A DNA stretch of 64,000 nt from Pinus tabuliformis (taxonomy: Eukaryota > Streptophyta > Pinopsida > Pinales > Pinaceae), in NCBI GenBank assembly GCA_031772625.1, contig CM062813.1, positions 767,436,720 to 767,500,719 of the forward strand, read 5' to 3'. The position numbers and the translations under genes were made by a program. Positions 1-9,569 of the stretch are shown in pieces (within the stretch, counting starts at the first letter, position 1; every line of letters starts with the position of its first letter). The notes beneath the pieces were generated by a model. That model worked only from the letters and a program-made list of their open reading frames with translations. It searched no databases and was not told the origin of the DNA.

Positions 1-410
1 ACTGCAGCAAGCTGGTCTCTGGTGTCTTAAAGACGTTGAAGATAGGAGTTGACTCCTTCTCCCTTCTGCATCAATGTTCGTTGCAACTTTTGTTCTAGGT
101 ACATCCTTCGTTGTTCGGAAGAGCCTTCATATATTGAAGACAAAGCTTCCCACATCTCTTGGGTTGTATATTTTCCCTGCAAATGTGAGACCGCATGATC
201 TCGAACTCCAACGAGTATGAACCTCTTCACCTTCCCCTGATTGGACTTGTACTTCTTTTTCTAATCATTGTCAGTGGGAGCAACCACAACACTCTTGATG
301 TAAGCTTCGAGATCGTACTCCTCCAGAATAGTTAAGATTCTAGTCTTCCATATGACATAGTCGGAAGCTCCTTCCAACTTGTCCTGATCTCTTAGCCCAT
401 GTGATGCCAT
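1..410 (-). pseudogene. Ty1/copia gag fragment, cut by window edge
   Basis: The minus strand from the ATG at 410 reads as a copia Gag N-terminus (UBN2/Retrotran_gag_2 type). It has a 'W-K-T-R-I' segment near residue 20, then 'G-V-R-D-H-A-V-S-H-L' and 'T-T-Q-E-M-W-E-A-L' in the capsid helices. In an active element Gag would form the virus-like particle that packages the RNA. One in-frame TAG (261-263, codon 50) interrupts it and the frame is open on either side. The gene runs off the left edge, so zinc knuckle and pol cannot be judged. It lies downstream of its own primer-binding site (801-816) and LTR (817-1943), all on the minus strand. Similarity to the gag at 8496-9361 and a related LTR suggest the same copia family. 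Confidence 0.8.
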
Positions 411-800
411 CTCAACCAAACTGTCGAATTGACTCCTCTAGTCATTGCTCAACACTGGTATGCTGCCCGACAAGTGAAAAATTCGAACTTTTGGCGATAA
501 AAGTCCACTGAGGAGAAAATTCCCCTTCTATGTGTCTTCGCTCTTTTCCGACGGATTTTTTCCCGAGCAGAAATTGCACCCTTCAAGCACTGCGTTCAGG
601 CTCTGCGTCACTCCCTCTGCCTCTGCAATCTCACGAACTAGAAATTTTACCTCTGTCGACTCTCTGAGAGAGAGTTTCCTTGGAATCTCTGCTTTCCCCG
701 ACAAGGACTACACAATCCCTTCAAGGGGATTTGAATTGCTGCCAAATGAAGCTATTGGCCTCTCTGCTCAGCGTTGGATCTGCTCTTCCTGTTTCAAAAT
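411..800 (-). other. untranslated leader of the minus-strand copia element
   Basis: This is the stretch between the primer-binding site and the gag ATG on the minus strand. The plus-strand ORF at 532-831 crosses the primer-binding site and has no recognisable domain, so I treat it as chance. Confidence 0.6.
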
Positions 801-816
801 CAATGCTTTGATACCA
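801..816 (-). other. primer-binding site, initiator tRNA-Met type
   Basis: The minus strand reads TGGTATCAAAGCATTG directly inside the LTR end. It differs at one position from the usual plant copia TGGTATCAGAGC. It fixes the element's orientation as leftward. Confidence 0.8.
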
Positions 817-1943
817 TGTGAAAATTCATAATCCTTAAGGGACCCCTACTATAGCAAAACTGAATTTACTTCTCCTACTTGATTTTAATATACGTTATCA
901 AGCTATTTTCTGAATAATACTAAAGTAAATTACTTATGCAGCCTACACCAACTAAATTTGATTACATGAAACAAGAAACTGAGCAAAGAACAAGATACAT
1001 AGGATATAATTATTTTTGGACAAAATAGTCCCCGGAAAAACCCAATGCGAGAAAACTAGTTCAGCAACTCTGAGGGTTTTCTATTATTAAGCAGTAGTTT
1101 TGAATACAATGTTGGATGCCCTCCCGAAAATCCAGTGACAAAGAAAAATATAATGGCAGAAAACTTGAGTGATATTACCTCACTTCACTCGGCAGATTCT
1201 GACTGATCTAATAGCAAAACTGGCTAACCCTGGCTATCTTTGCGCTGACCCTACGTTAACCTTACAAGCTCTTTGTCTGCCCTGCGTTGTCTCTTTTTGC
1301 CTCTTGGAACTTCTTCTTCAACCTCTCTTGGCTGTTCTAGCAATTCCTCAACAATTTTCGGCTTTCTACATGAGGGCAGCCTCACTTTTGCACTTGCCCT
1401 TTTGGCTCAGCATCAAGACTGCGTGGGCCCAGACTGGCCCATCGTCAGTCCCTCTAGATGTTGCGTTGCCTCCACTAGTGGCTCTCTGCCTCTCTGCCCA
1501 ATATTCCCAAACTATCCCTGCCCCTCTGCTTCAGAATGATCACTCAGTTCAAAATTCTCAGCTTCCTAACCCCATAAATCGAACTCCAGATCAATTTGTT
1601 CTCTCTGTGTGTCTTTCTAAATGAACCCCAAGCCTCCTTCTTATACTTTTCTCATTGAGACTTCAATGGCCAAGAGTAAGTCTCTAATCAACAGATAATA
1701 TTAAAACTTGACTTGATCCGCCTTCTAGATCATTCTCACCCATATTTTGATTAATACCCATTAATATTTTAATTTCCCTAAGTTTAGATTTAGGAACCTC
1801 ATTAAAAATAATAATTATTTTAATAAAATACAATCCGGATGTAATTTCACCAAACGGTTTGTGGGTTCTTTAGAACTCATGTGCCTTAGCCTCTCCAACA
1901 ATTTTCATGGCTAGAGCACATCTGATGCTACCAAAAACTAACA
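817..1943 (-). repeat. 5' LTR of minus-strand copia element (1127 bp)
   Basis: Read on the minus strand the repeat begins TGTTAGTTTTTGGTAGCATC at 1943 and ends ...TTTTCACA at 817, next to the primer-binding site. The first ~350 bp are alignable by eye with the LTR that starts at 17,723: shared 'GGTAGCATC', 'TGTGCTCTAGC', 'ATCCGGAT', 'TAAACTTAGG' and 'AAAATATGGGTG' in the same order. It is therefore a diverged member of the gag-only copia family to its right. The partner LTR would lie beyond the left window edge. Confidence 0.75.
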
Positions 1944-2166
1944 CAATGTACATCCCTATCCATATAGTATTTATTACTCTGCTGCAAGGTGCATAATGTT
2001 TATCGAAAATCACTCATGAGACTATAAATGGTCTACTTTGTTTCACTCATTGTATATCCTAATCTATACAACATTTACTACTATATTGGTAATTGTATAA
2101 TGTTTTTCAAAAAGTGCTCATGAGACTATGAAGATTATTTAGAACTTAAATCACTCGTGAGGATAT
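1944..2166. repeat. degenerate satellite-like spacer
   Basis: Short AT-rich spacer with the motifs 'gtgcataatgtttatc', 'catgagactat(g)aa' and 'taaatcactcgtgag'. These recur at 18,863-19,600, 32,680-33,440 and 35,617-36,060. It is the left flank of the pre-insertion site of the copia element 2167-18,862; the matching right flank begins at 18,863. Confidence 0.6.
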
Positions 2167-2312
2167 TGTTGATTTTGGGTAGCATTGGATGTGCTCTAGC
2201 TCTGAAATTTTGTGGAGCTAGAACACATGAGATCTCTAGAACCCAAAAATCGTTTGGAGGAATTCCACCCGGATGAGGAGTTATTAAAATAATTAATATT
2301 TTTAATGGGTTC
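2167..2312 (+). repeat. 5' LTR of gag-only copia, first part
   Basis: The first 146 bp of the LTR align with 17,723-17,870. The LTR is broken at 2312 by the TGTTAG-type element and resumes at 6931. The pentamer ggttc is present on both sides of the break (2308-2312 and 6926-6930). Confidence 0.85.
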
Positions 2313-2930
2313 TGTTAGTGTCGGTCTTGAAAGCCCTCCATCAGTGATCAAAGCTCTTTGCATTTGCATTAGTAGGTGTCTCATCAGTGTCAAATTTTGC
2401 ATCCCGTTAGGCATGCCATAACCCTGATGGAGGAGCTGGTCTATTTATACCCCTCTTGGTTTTGCTGGATTAGGTCATATCAGTCATTAAAATTCTTTCA
2501 AGATTGTCTTGTTTTGTCTTGAGGTCAAAGGTCCTAGGTCTAGGGTTTTGGTCATTTATCTCTGCTAGGTCATGTCTTTAAGAGTCTTTGAATGCCCAGC
2601 AAGCCAGAGGGAGGATGGTAAACATGTTTCTTTGATATTTTCATCATGTACAGTTCATTTTTAACCTTGGATTTAAAAACTCTGTTTTTAAAGCCAAGGT
2701 CATGCTAAATTTTTGTAAAAAGAATGAAATTCCAAAAAGTCTTCAAAAAGGCAGCAATAACCCTGGTCCCCTTGCCAAAGTCCCTCAGATGATTTACCTG
2801 CAAAAAGAATCAAGTCAAAGCACTCAGAAAGTCAAATTCAGGATAAAGGAAACCAAAAAATCAGTGTTTTAAAAAGTGTCAAAAATAAACTTTATAAAGT
2901 GGGTTTATGGATGAAATTTTTCAAATGGAG

Positions 2931-2940
2931 TTTATAAAGG
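2931..2940 (+). promoter_or_regulatory. probable TATA box of TGTTAG element copy 1
   Basis: TTTATAAAGG lies 618 bp from the left end. Copy 2 has TATATAAAGG 644 bp from its left end, and both are preceded by an 'AAAGTGGGTTT' block. Conservation of spacing and context supports a real RNA polymerase II core promoter. It would drive the ORF at 3955 through a leader of about 1 kb. Confidence 0.6.
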
Positions 2941-3052
2941 TTCAACTTTCCTCCTTTTACTCTCATTATGCGTCTCAACGCTTGGAAGAGAGGTTTGAGA
3001 GAGTGATAGGCGAAAGGAGCAAAATCGCAGTGATTTCGGGCAGCAGAGTGGT

Positions 3053-3189
3053 GCGCGACCCGTTGAAGGAGGTGCGCGACCTGTTGGGCGGTGCGCGACC
3101 CGTCCAGGACCCCTCAGCAGTGCAGAAATACTACGGGCGCGACCCGTTGGGAGGTGCGCGACCCGTTGGGAGGCCTGCGCGACCCGTTG
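3053..3189. repeat. iterated GC-rich word GCGCGACCCGTTG, six copies
   Basis: Copies start at 3053, 3074, 3093, 3137, 3156 and 3177. They are exact except for one C-to-T change in the second and an altered end in the third, and spacing is irregular at 19-44 bp. CpG content here is far above the surrounding sequence. It lies in the presumed 5' leader. Two further copies sit at 5895 and 5917, after the ORF. Confidence 0.9.
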
Positions 3190-3954
3190 AGCTGTTTGCC
3201 TCCAAACTTCAACCGAATTCCTCAATCTCCCTTCAAATCATCCAAATTGGTCGAGGTAGGCTCTTTACACATTGTCTTGGAGGTTAATGATGGATTGTAA
3301 GCCCTCAATGCTATGATTTTAACCTCAAATCATGCAAATGAAAGGACTTGTATGGCTGCAATATTCATGTGCAAATTGTGTTAGGGTTTATGGTGTTTCA
3401 AGCTGTTTTTCCCTTTGATTGGTTTCCTTCCCTTCCCTTTTGCCCACACTCATATGTACATCTCCTTTCCCATGATTATTTTATAAATGAAATATGAATT
3501 CCCTTCCCATCCCTAAATCACTAAAACTGAAAACCCTACCCCTCTCCCAAAGCATCAAAAAACAAAACAAAGTGAAAACCCTAATTCCCCTCTACCACAT
3601 GCATATGCAAGATAACAAAAACTGTTGGTAAAATGTCAACATGTGTGGTGTATGGTTTCCCTTCCTATTAAACATGTATGCATATGTTCCCATGTTCACT
3701 TTTATGCATGTTTTTTCCCATATGCAACAATCTTTGCAAATGATTTCCCTATCACAAATATGTGTTCCTTTATGAATATGATTTGCAAAATTTCCCTTAA
3801 AAATTCCCTGTTATCTTTATATATTCCCATTCCTTGTTAAAAGATCCCTCCCCTAACATTTCCCTCATGTCTGGTTCCCCTTGAAACAGCATAGATTTCA
3901 GCACTTTTTGCAGGCAGAGACAGCAGTTCAGTTTGTCCACTTTGCTCCAAAACC

Positions 3955-5466
3955 ATGTCAGAAACCGAAACTTATGAGCAAAGTGATGACCATTCATCAT
4001 CTACAGAGGTTGAGGAACAGAGGAGGCCTCGTAGAGGGGGTAAGGGAGGACATCATAAGCGGGAAGAGCCTACTTCTTTGGCAGAATTACAGGCCTGTCC
4101 TTTGGCAGTGAATTGCTTCCAGTACATGTCTTGCTATCAGTTTTGTGAGAGGATCTCTCGGATTCAGCATCATAGAGAGTTGGCCCGCTTGTTTGTCTTA
4201 CACCTCCATGATGGACATGTCACTCTGGCAGGGGTGAATTTCACATTGACACCTGAGGTGATCTCACAGGCTACAGGGATACCAAATGTGGGTGAGGTGT
4301 GGCCTAAGCGCAGGTTGCTTGATTTTGTTCACTTTGAGCCCTATGTCCGGCCATCATTTGTGAGACTCTTGACGGGTGTTTTCCCATTCAGATTTCTCCG
4401 GAGCGAGTATGCTCCCCTCATGAGGCTTATTATGCATTATTTTACCTGTGAGGGCAGATTTTCACAGGTCTATTCATATCACATTCGCCTTTTGATGCAT
4501 TTCACCCGAGTGAGGATGATGAACCTCCCGGTCTTCTTGTTTCATAACATTCAGAGGATGGTGCCCATGTTGCAGAGGAAGACCCCGGCCCAGCAGTACA
4601 GGAGCCTATGCCATTATGGTTTGATTCAGCTCATAGTCTCACATCAGTTGACTCAGCAGGGCATCTCATGGGAGGAGTTCATCTCCCGTGAGTTTTTCAC
4701 AGTGCCACATCAGCCACATCAGGAGGTCATTCATGAGGAGGGAGGACCATCTCAGCAGCCTGATGCTCCCGTCACCCGACATGTTAGCTCCACTCCTTTG
4801 GTCACTTATCAGAAAGGCCCAAGGGCCTTATTTGCAGCAGCTAGGCGAGTACTATCTCCACAGCAGGTGGAAGGGGTCTCGCCTTCATCTTCAGCTCAAC
4901 GAGTGTTATCTCCACATCAGGTGGAAGGGGCCTCGCTTTCTTCACCAGCACAGGTACTGCAGAGGGGCAAAGAGCCCATGATTCATGAGGATCCGGTGAT
5001 TGATCTCGAGGCCAGTTCTCCTAGCCAAGAGGCGAAGGAGATCATTCAGCATCTTAGAGCTGAAAATGATGTTTTACAGAGGAGACTTGAGGGTGCCCAA
5101 TGGACCATCACCTACCTGGAGCAGCGGAACACACAGCTAGAGGAGGAGAAGGCACTTGATGAGCTATGGAGGATTCGTAGCGACCGAGTCTTGAACCGTA
5201 GGAGGCCCGGTGATCCATTGCCTGCTGACCGAGAGTCACTGCTCATTCAGGAGAATGCTCACTTGAAGAGGCTGTTGGCTAAGGCCAACCAAGAGAAAAG
5301 GCTGCTGAGAAACATGAAGAATCATTATTGGGCAAGAATGCATGTATGTAAAGCCAAGATGAAAGTGTTCCAAAGGAGGTTGTCCGAGGCTCTTAGGCGG
5401 AGGAAGAAGACCAATCCACTCCGTATCTTGGCTGAGGCATCCCTCAGAGATCATGGCACTCACTAG
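3955..5466 (+). CDS. 503-aa coiled-coil protein of TGTTAG element, function unknown
   Basis: This is an intact ORF with no stops, in an otherwise non-coding element. I cannot assign a function. Residues 1-45 are acidic then basic and look disordered. Residues ~45-235 look globular; a segment 'VTLAGVNFTLTPEVISQATG' followed by 'I-P-N-V-G-E-V-W' recalls the plant 'putative transposon protein' and plant-mobile-domain style of repeat-encoded proteins, but this is only a weak resemblance. Residues ~290-330 hold two copies of an R-V-L-S-P-x-Q-V-E-G unit of about 21 residues. Residues ~345-500 are strongly heptad-like and basic, consistent with a long coiled coil. No zinc knuckle, protease, RT or transposase triad is seen. 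The ATG at 3955 is chosen as the first in the frame. A Gag-like structural role is possible but unproven. Confidence 0.7.
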   Translation: MSETETYEQSDDHSSSTEVEEQRRPRRGGKGGHHKREEPTSLAELQACPLAVNCFQYMSCYQFCERISRIQHHRELARLFVLHLHDGHVTLAGVNFTLTPEVISQATGIPNVGEVWPKRRLLDFVHFEPYVRPSFVRLLTGVFPFRFLRSEYAPLMRLIMHYFTCEGRFSQVYSYHIRLLMHFTRVRMMNLPVFLFHNIQRMVPMLQRKTPAQQYRSLCHYGLIQLIVSHQLTQQGISWEEFISREFFTVPHQPHQEVIHEEGGPSQQPDAPVTRHVSSTPLVTYQKGPRALFAAARRVLSPQQVEGVSPSSSAQRVLSPHQVEGASLSSPAQVLQRGKEPMIHEDPVIDLEASSPSQEAKEIIQHLRAENDVLQRRLEGAQWTITYLEQRNTQLEEEKALDELWRIRSDRVLNRRRPGDPLPADRESLLIQENAHLKRLLAKANQEKRLLRNMKNHYWARMHVCKAKMKVFQRRLSEALRRRKKTNPLRILAEASLRDHGTH

Positions 5467-6925
5467 CATCAGCTACAGCACAAATCCCAAATTTTTTTGA
5501 GAATTTTGGGTAATTTTGGTATTTTTGGGAAATTTACAGGTTTTGGCTTCTCAACAGGTCTCACCCCCGGTGAGACCCTTTGTCATCGTAGCTCCGTTTT
5601 GCAAAAACTCAACATTTCTAGATTTGTCATGCAAAGTTACACATGCCTATGGATGGACTTGAGTTTTTATGGGGATTTGGGCCTCCAGAAGGTCAAAATA
5701 CAGGCAAAATTTGACTTTCTGCCCCTTTTTTGAGTTGCAGAAGCAGTCTTGGGAGAATTGACTTTTGACTAGGAAAATGACCTCCAAATCCAAAAATTCC
5801 AGTTGGGTTGGAAATTAGACTCAGAGACCTTTCCAACGAGCTATCCTGCACCTAATTCTGACACCGGGAAGGCCTCCAAACAGAGCTCCAAAGTGCGCGA
5901 CCCGTTGAGGAAATGTGCGCGACCCGTTGAGGAAACTTTGCCAGATTTGACCAGTTCAGCTCAGAAAACGCAGTTTAGCTCCAGTTTGACTTTTTGAGGT
6001 GGATGGTGGTCCTCTTGACTGTAATTGTGACACTTTTTGGATACTTTTACTCTTGTTTAACTCTTCTAGAAGATTCTTGCATGTAAAGGGTAAAAATTGA
6101 ATGTATGAACTGGTTTCCAAGTTTATAGAGGCAAGTTGTTTTGACTGCCTATTTTCTAGTGCTTAGTTTAGAAGTGGTTCAAACAGCTCCTAGGATAGTG
6201 AGCTCGACCCATGGAGGCAGGGAAAGAGGTTAGATCATCTATATTATGTACTTTCTTGCTCATTTTCATGGTTGGACTCTTGAGGGAGAAGCTATCATTG
6301 TATTATTCACTTGTATCTCTGCAATTTTTGGCTAAGGAAGACCAGGGTTTTGCAGTCATCTTTGGGATTCTTGTGGACTCATGTGTTGATGATGTGTATC
6401 TTAATGTACTTGTAAGTGTGTTTATGTGCTTCATCTCCTTTCTTTCCTTCTGCATATTAAACAAATGAAGTGATAAAGTATGAATTCATGCCTGCCATGC
6501 TCTGCTTTTAAATTTGTTTAATTTCTATGTTTTCTGCTGTCTAAAGAGAATTCAAAGTCATTGTTTGCTCTCTTTAGCTCCTACTCTTTCTTTCCTAATC
6601 ATCCACTTCAACTAAAGGCATCAATACAGGTTCCTACCTCGCCCCAAAGACCCCCCTGCAGAAACTGTGTCAAATCCCCGCACCCTAAATTGCAGCTCCT
6701 CAATTTGCCACCAAAAATCCAAAAACCCCAAAATCAATCTTTCTGATCAGTTTACTAGCCTAATATCAGTGTTATCTTGTTGGTCATCTCATCCCATTGA
6801 AAATTTGCCGAGATTGACCGGAGAGAGCCTTCTCCTGCCCCGTAGGGCTAGCTACGAGGCTAAATGGTTTGATGTAGCTTTGAGATTTGCCTTTTCAGCC
6901 TGAGGTGAAATTTCAAGTGCTAACA
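5467..6925 (+). other. 3' non-coding part of TGTTAG element copy 1
   Basis: It contains the motif CCTTTCCAACGAGCTAT at 5828-5844 and two GCGCGACCCGTTG words at 5895 and 5917. A stretch at 6130-6400 is alignable with 34,810-35,060 of copy 2 ('ttatagaggcaagttgtt', 'ctatattatgtacttt'). The right end shares 'gtagggctagctac' and 'cagcctgaggt' with copy 2. The ORFs at 5497, 5803, 6211, 6561 and 6667 are not supported. Confidence 0.6.
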
Positions 6926-6930
6926 GGTTC

Positions 6931-7873
6931 CTAAGTATAAACTTAGGAAAATAAAAATATTAATGAGTATTAATAAAAATATGGGTGGGAAGGTTCTAAG
7001 TGACGAGGATCAAGCATGTTTTAATCTTAGTTGTTGATTATAGATTAGATCACAGTCGTTGATTCATTAATGGGAAAAGTATAAGAGGAGGCTTGAGGGT
7101 CAGTTGGAGACACACCAAGAGATCAAAAAATTTGATTTTTTTTTTAGGTGTGGTTTGCTGAGAAAGTCGAACTAAGTGATCTGAGTTGCAGTGAGAGGGG
7201 TAGTTTAGCAGAGGGACTTCAATCCAAGGCCGAGGATACATATCAAAGAGGCAGAACAACAACAAGAGAGACAACGCAACTCCAAAGAGGGTGACGCAAA
7301 AGCTAGATGGGTTGATGCAGTTCCTTAGAGGCAGTGTTGTGCTTTTCTGTAGTTCAACATATCAAATTTTGAGCAAGGGAGGCTCACTGGGAGGGTGACG
7401 CTACTCCTAGAGGAGGTGACACAGTTACAGTGCAGAGCTTGGAGCAGCCATCGTTGCCCAGCACTGGGAACAACAGTTGTCATATGTGGGGTTTGATCAT
7501 CTAGTTGTTAGATTGCCAAAATATATGTCTCTAGATAGAGGTACTTCTACCAGGTTTATTCTCTATTGGTTGAGCCAAATTTGGCACCCTAGTTGTATTC
7601 AAAAAATTTCTTAATAATACAAACCCTCTATATGTTGCACCGGTTTTCCCGAATTGGGTTTTTACGGGGACCATTGTCCAAAAATAATGGTGTTCCTTGT
7701 GTGATTGTCTCAGTTTATTTCAGTTCATGATCTGTATGTATGTGTAGGCTGCAATAGTGTTTTCATTGTTGTTTAAGTAGTTAAATAACTTGTTTAATGT
7801 AAAGAACAAGTAGGAGATGATAAACCAGTGATTACAATAGGATTTATGATGTGTAGATTCATAAATTCTCACA
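6931..7873 (+). repeat. 5' LTR of gag-only copia, second part
   Basis: It resumes the LTR after the ggttc duplication and aligns with 17,870-18,862, with many substitutions and indels. It ends ...AATTCTCACA immediately before the primer-binding site. Confidence 0.85.
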
Positions 7874-7889
7874 TGGTATCAGACGATTG
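7874..7889 (+). other. primer-binding site, initiator tRNA-Met type
   Basis: TGGTATCAGACGATTG follows the LTR end without a gap. The first ten bases match the plant copia consensus TGGTATCAGAGC. Confidence 0.8.
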
Positions 7890-8495
7890 AAAATCATAGG
7901 ACACTGAAGACATCAACCAGGAAATCCTGTGAATTTGCTACAGAGAAGCAGTTGTCCCGAGTGGCAACGTTGTTTCAAAGGCATAGGAGTAGCTAAAGGA
8001 GTGATGCAGAGGCTCACGCAGTGCCTGCGTCAGCATTTCAAGCTTGCAGAGGGTGACGCAGAGCCAAAGAGGAGCCCACGCATTAACTGCGTCAGCTCTC
8101 TGGGCTAGCGCAGAGCCTAAGAGGTTCAAATCAGTTAGTTGTCGAGGTTGAGGATGTAGAGCATATTCGATTTGAGGAGCTAGTGGGACGTTGGTTCTGC
8201 TGGTGCGGAACAGTGTTTGTGGAGACATATCCGAGGTAGAGGGAGTCACTACCTTGACAGATTTCAAGCCAAAGAAATCTAGATTTGAGTTGCAGCAACA
8301 AAGGAGGATTGGAGAGAAATTGATTTGACAGTTGTCAAGAGTATTTCTGTGAAGGAAATCAGGACTCAGAGGGAGTCTAGAGGAGCTTGTTCCTTATAGG
8401 GTTTCTTGCGCCAAAGAAAACCAGATCCAAATCTTTCTAAATTGACAGCAAGAGAGGGAGAAGAGAACCAATCCTATTTTTTAGTAGAGAGGGCA
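7890..8495 (+). other. leader of gag-only copia, with ACGCA/TGCGT inverted words
   Basis: Untranslated stretch between primer-binding site and gag. At 8005-8115 it holds short GC-rich words that pair with each other (ACGCA...TGCGT twice, GTGACGCAG). This is another example in the window of a CpG-rich iterated word in an element leader. The minus-strand ORF at 7938-8267 is not supported by any domain. Confidence 0.5.
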
Positions 8496-9361
8496 ATGAA
8501 TGGGTTGAGGGATCGGGACAGGTTGGATGGAGTATCCAATTTTCTCATCTAGAAGGCTAGGATCCTAGCAATCCTAGACAAACATCGCATCAAGGACTAT
8601 GCCTTGAAGGTAGTTGCTAAGCTAGTCAACGTTGTTCCGTTGAAGAAGTATGAGGAGGCCCAGGCTAATGCCAAGTGCATGATCCTAGACTGGGTCAAAG
8701 ATCATGTAGTATCACACATTGATGAGAAGAACACAACAAGGGAGATGTTGGAGGTGTTGACCACCTTGTATCATGGCTCTTCCATCCAACGGAAGATGAT
8801 ATTAGAAAATCAACTGAGACAGTACCAAATGCAGAAGGGAAAAGAGATTGATCCCTTCCTTCTCAGGTTGCAAGAGATTCACAACCAGTTGACTTTTGTG
8901 GGGTCTACACCAGATCCTGAGTTCATGGTCAGGATTGCCCTTAATGCAGTCACCAAGGACTGGAGACCTTTGTCCAAAGTATCTTGGGCAGAGTGACTCT
9001 CCCTAGTTGGGAGGAGATGTGGGCAGCTCTTCGACAAGAAGAGCTCAGGAGGATGACCAAGACAGGGAGTAGCGGCAAGGGATCCCGAGTCAAGGAGGAG
9101 GAGGAGGAGGATGCAGCTCTCACATCGTCGGGATAGCAAGTGCAACAGAAGAGGAAGAAGAAGGACATCACCAAGGTTAGATGCTTCAACTGTGGGGAAC
9201 TGGGACATTATGCCACTCAGTGCCCCCAGAAGAAGGGCAAGGGGGAAGCTTTTGAATTGAAGGCTACTCCAGCGAAAGCGGACAAGGAAGGCGAGGATGA
9301 CGAATGTGCCATGAGCACTCATGCACCTCTAGAGAAGAGGTGGGGCGACATCAAGTTGTAG
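8496..9361 (+). pseudogene. Ty1/copia Gag with CCHC zinc knuckle, broken
   Basis: The ATG at 8496 opens a UBN2-type Gag. The conserved W of the early 'I-W-K-A-R-I' segment is a TAG stop near 8550. The frame is then open through the capsid region (8604-8996: 'K-D-H-V-V-S-H-I', 'T-T-R-E-M-L-E-V-L'). Near 8990 the reading shifts to another frame and continues through 'L-P-S-W-E-E-M-W-A-A-L' and an acidic linker, meets a TAG at ~9136, and ends in a perfect knuckle C-F-N-C-G-E-L-G-H-Y-A-T-Q-C at 9183-9224. The three lesions make it non-coding as it stands. No protease follows the knuckle. Confidence 0.85.
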
Positions 9362-9569
9362 TCCTCCTTGAGGTGCCCAAACTCTTGGATCACATACGAC
9401 TACAGGAGCCCTTAACGATAGTAGCAAAATGATGGGTGTCAGTTGGAGCGAGGTCTAATGGAGCGGTAGTGGCATTGCTAGAGTGCCAAAGTCTAAGGCA
9501 GCACAGTGGATGTTTTAGCAGTGCGAGAGGCATAGAGCAGTTTGCAGTAGCGCAATGGCAGCAGAGGGT
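9362..9569 (+). other. post-gag internal region of gag-only copia, left of nested insertion
   Basis: No pol similarity in any frame. It continues at 17,373 across the Tat-like insertion; agggt is at both joints. The sequence is rich in 'gcagtagnnnnggca' words also seen at 17,480-17,600. Confidence 0.5.

Larger units (their letters stand above)
2313..6925 (+). mobile_element. TGTTAG...CTAACA element, copy 1 (4613 bp, with ORF)
   Basis: The boundaries are exact because the host is a known LTR: left TSD ggttc (2308-2312), element TGTTAGTGTCGG...CAAGTGCTAACA, right TSD ggttc (6926-6930). TG...CA ends with a 5-bp duplication are the hallmark of an LTR-retrotransposon integrase. However, I find no copy of the left end near the right end or the reverse. 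It is therefore either a solo LTR of a giant-LTR family or an element type without LTRs. In order it contains a TATA box (2931), a GC-rich iterated word (3053-3189), the 503-codon ORF (3955-5466), the same word again (5895-5929) and an AT-rich 3' part. Copy 2 at 33,442-35,611 shares both ends, the promoter and the 3' part but lacks the ORF. Confidence 0.85.

Noticed and set aside
2313..6925. TGTTAG element as a TIR DNA transposon
   Set aside because: The ends are complementary over six bases only, the target duplication is 5 bp, and TG...CA ends fit LTR-type integration better.
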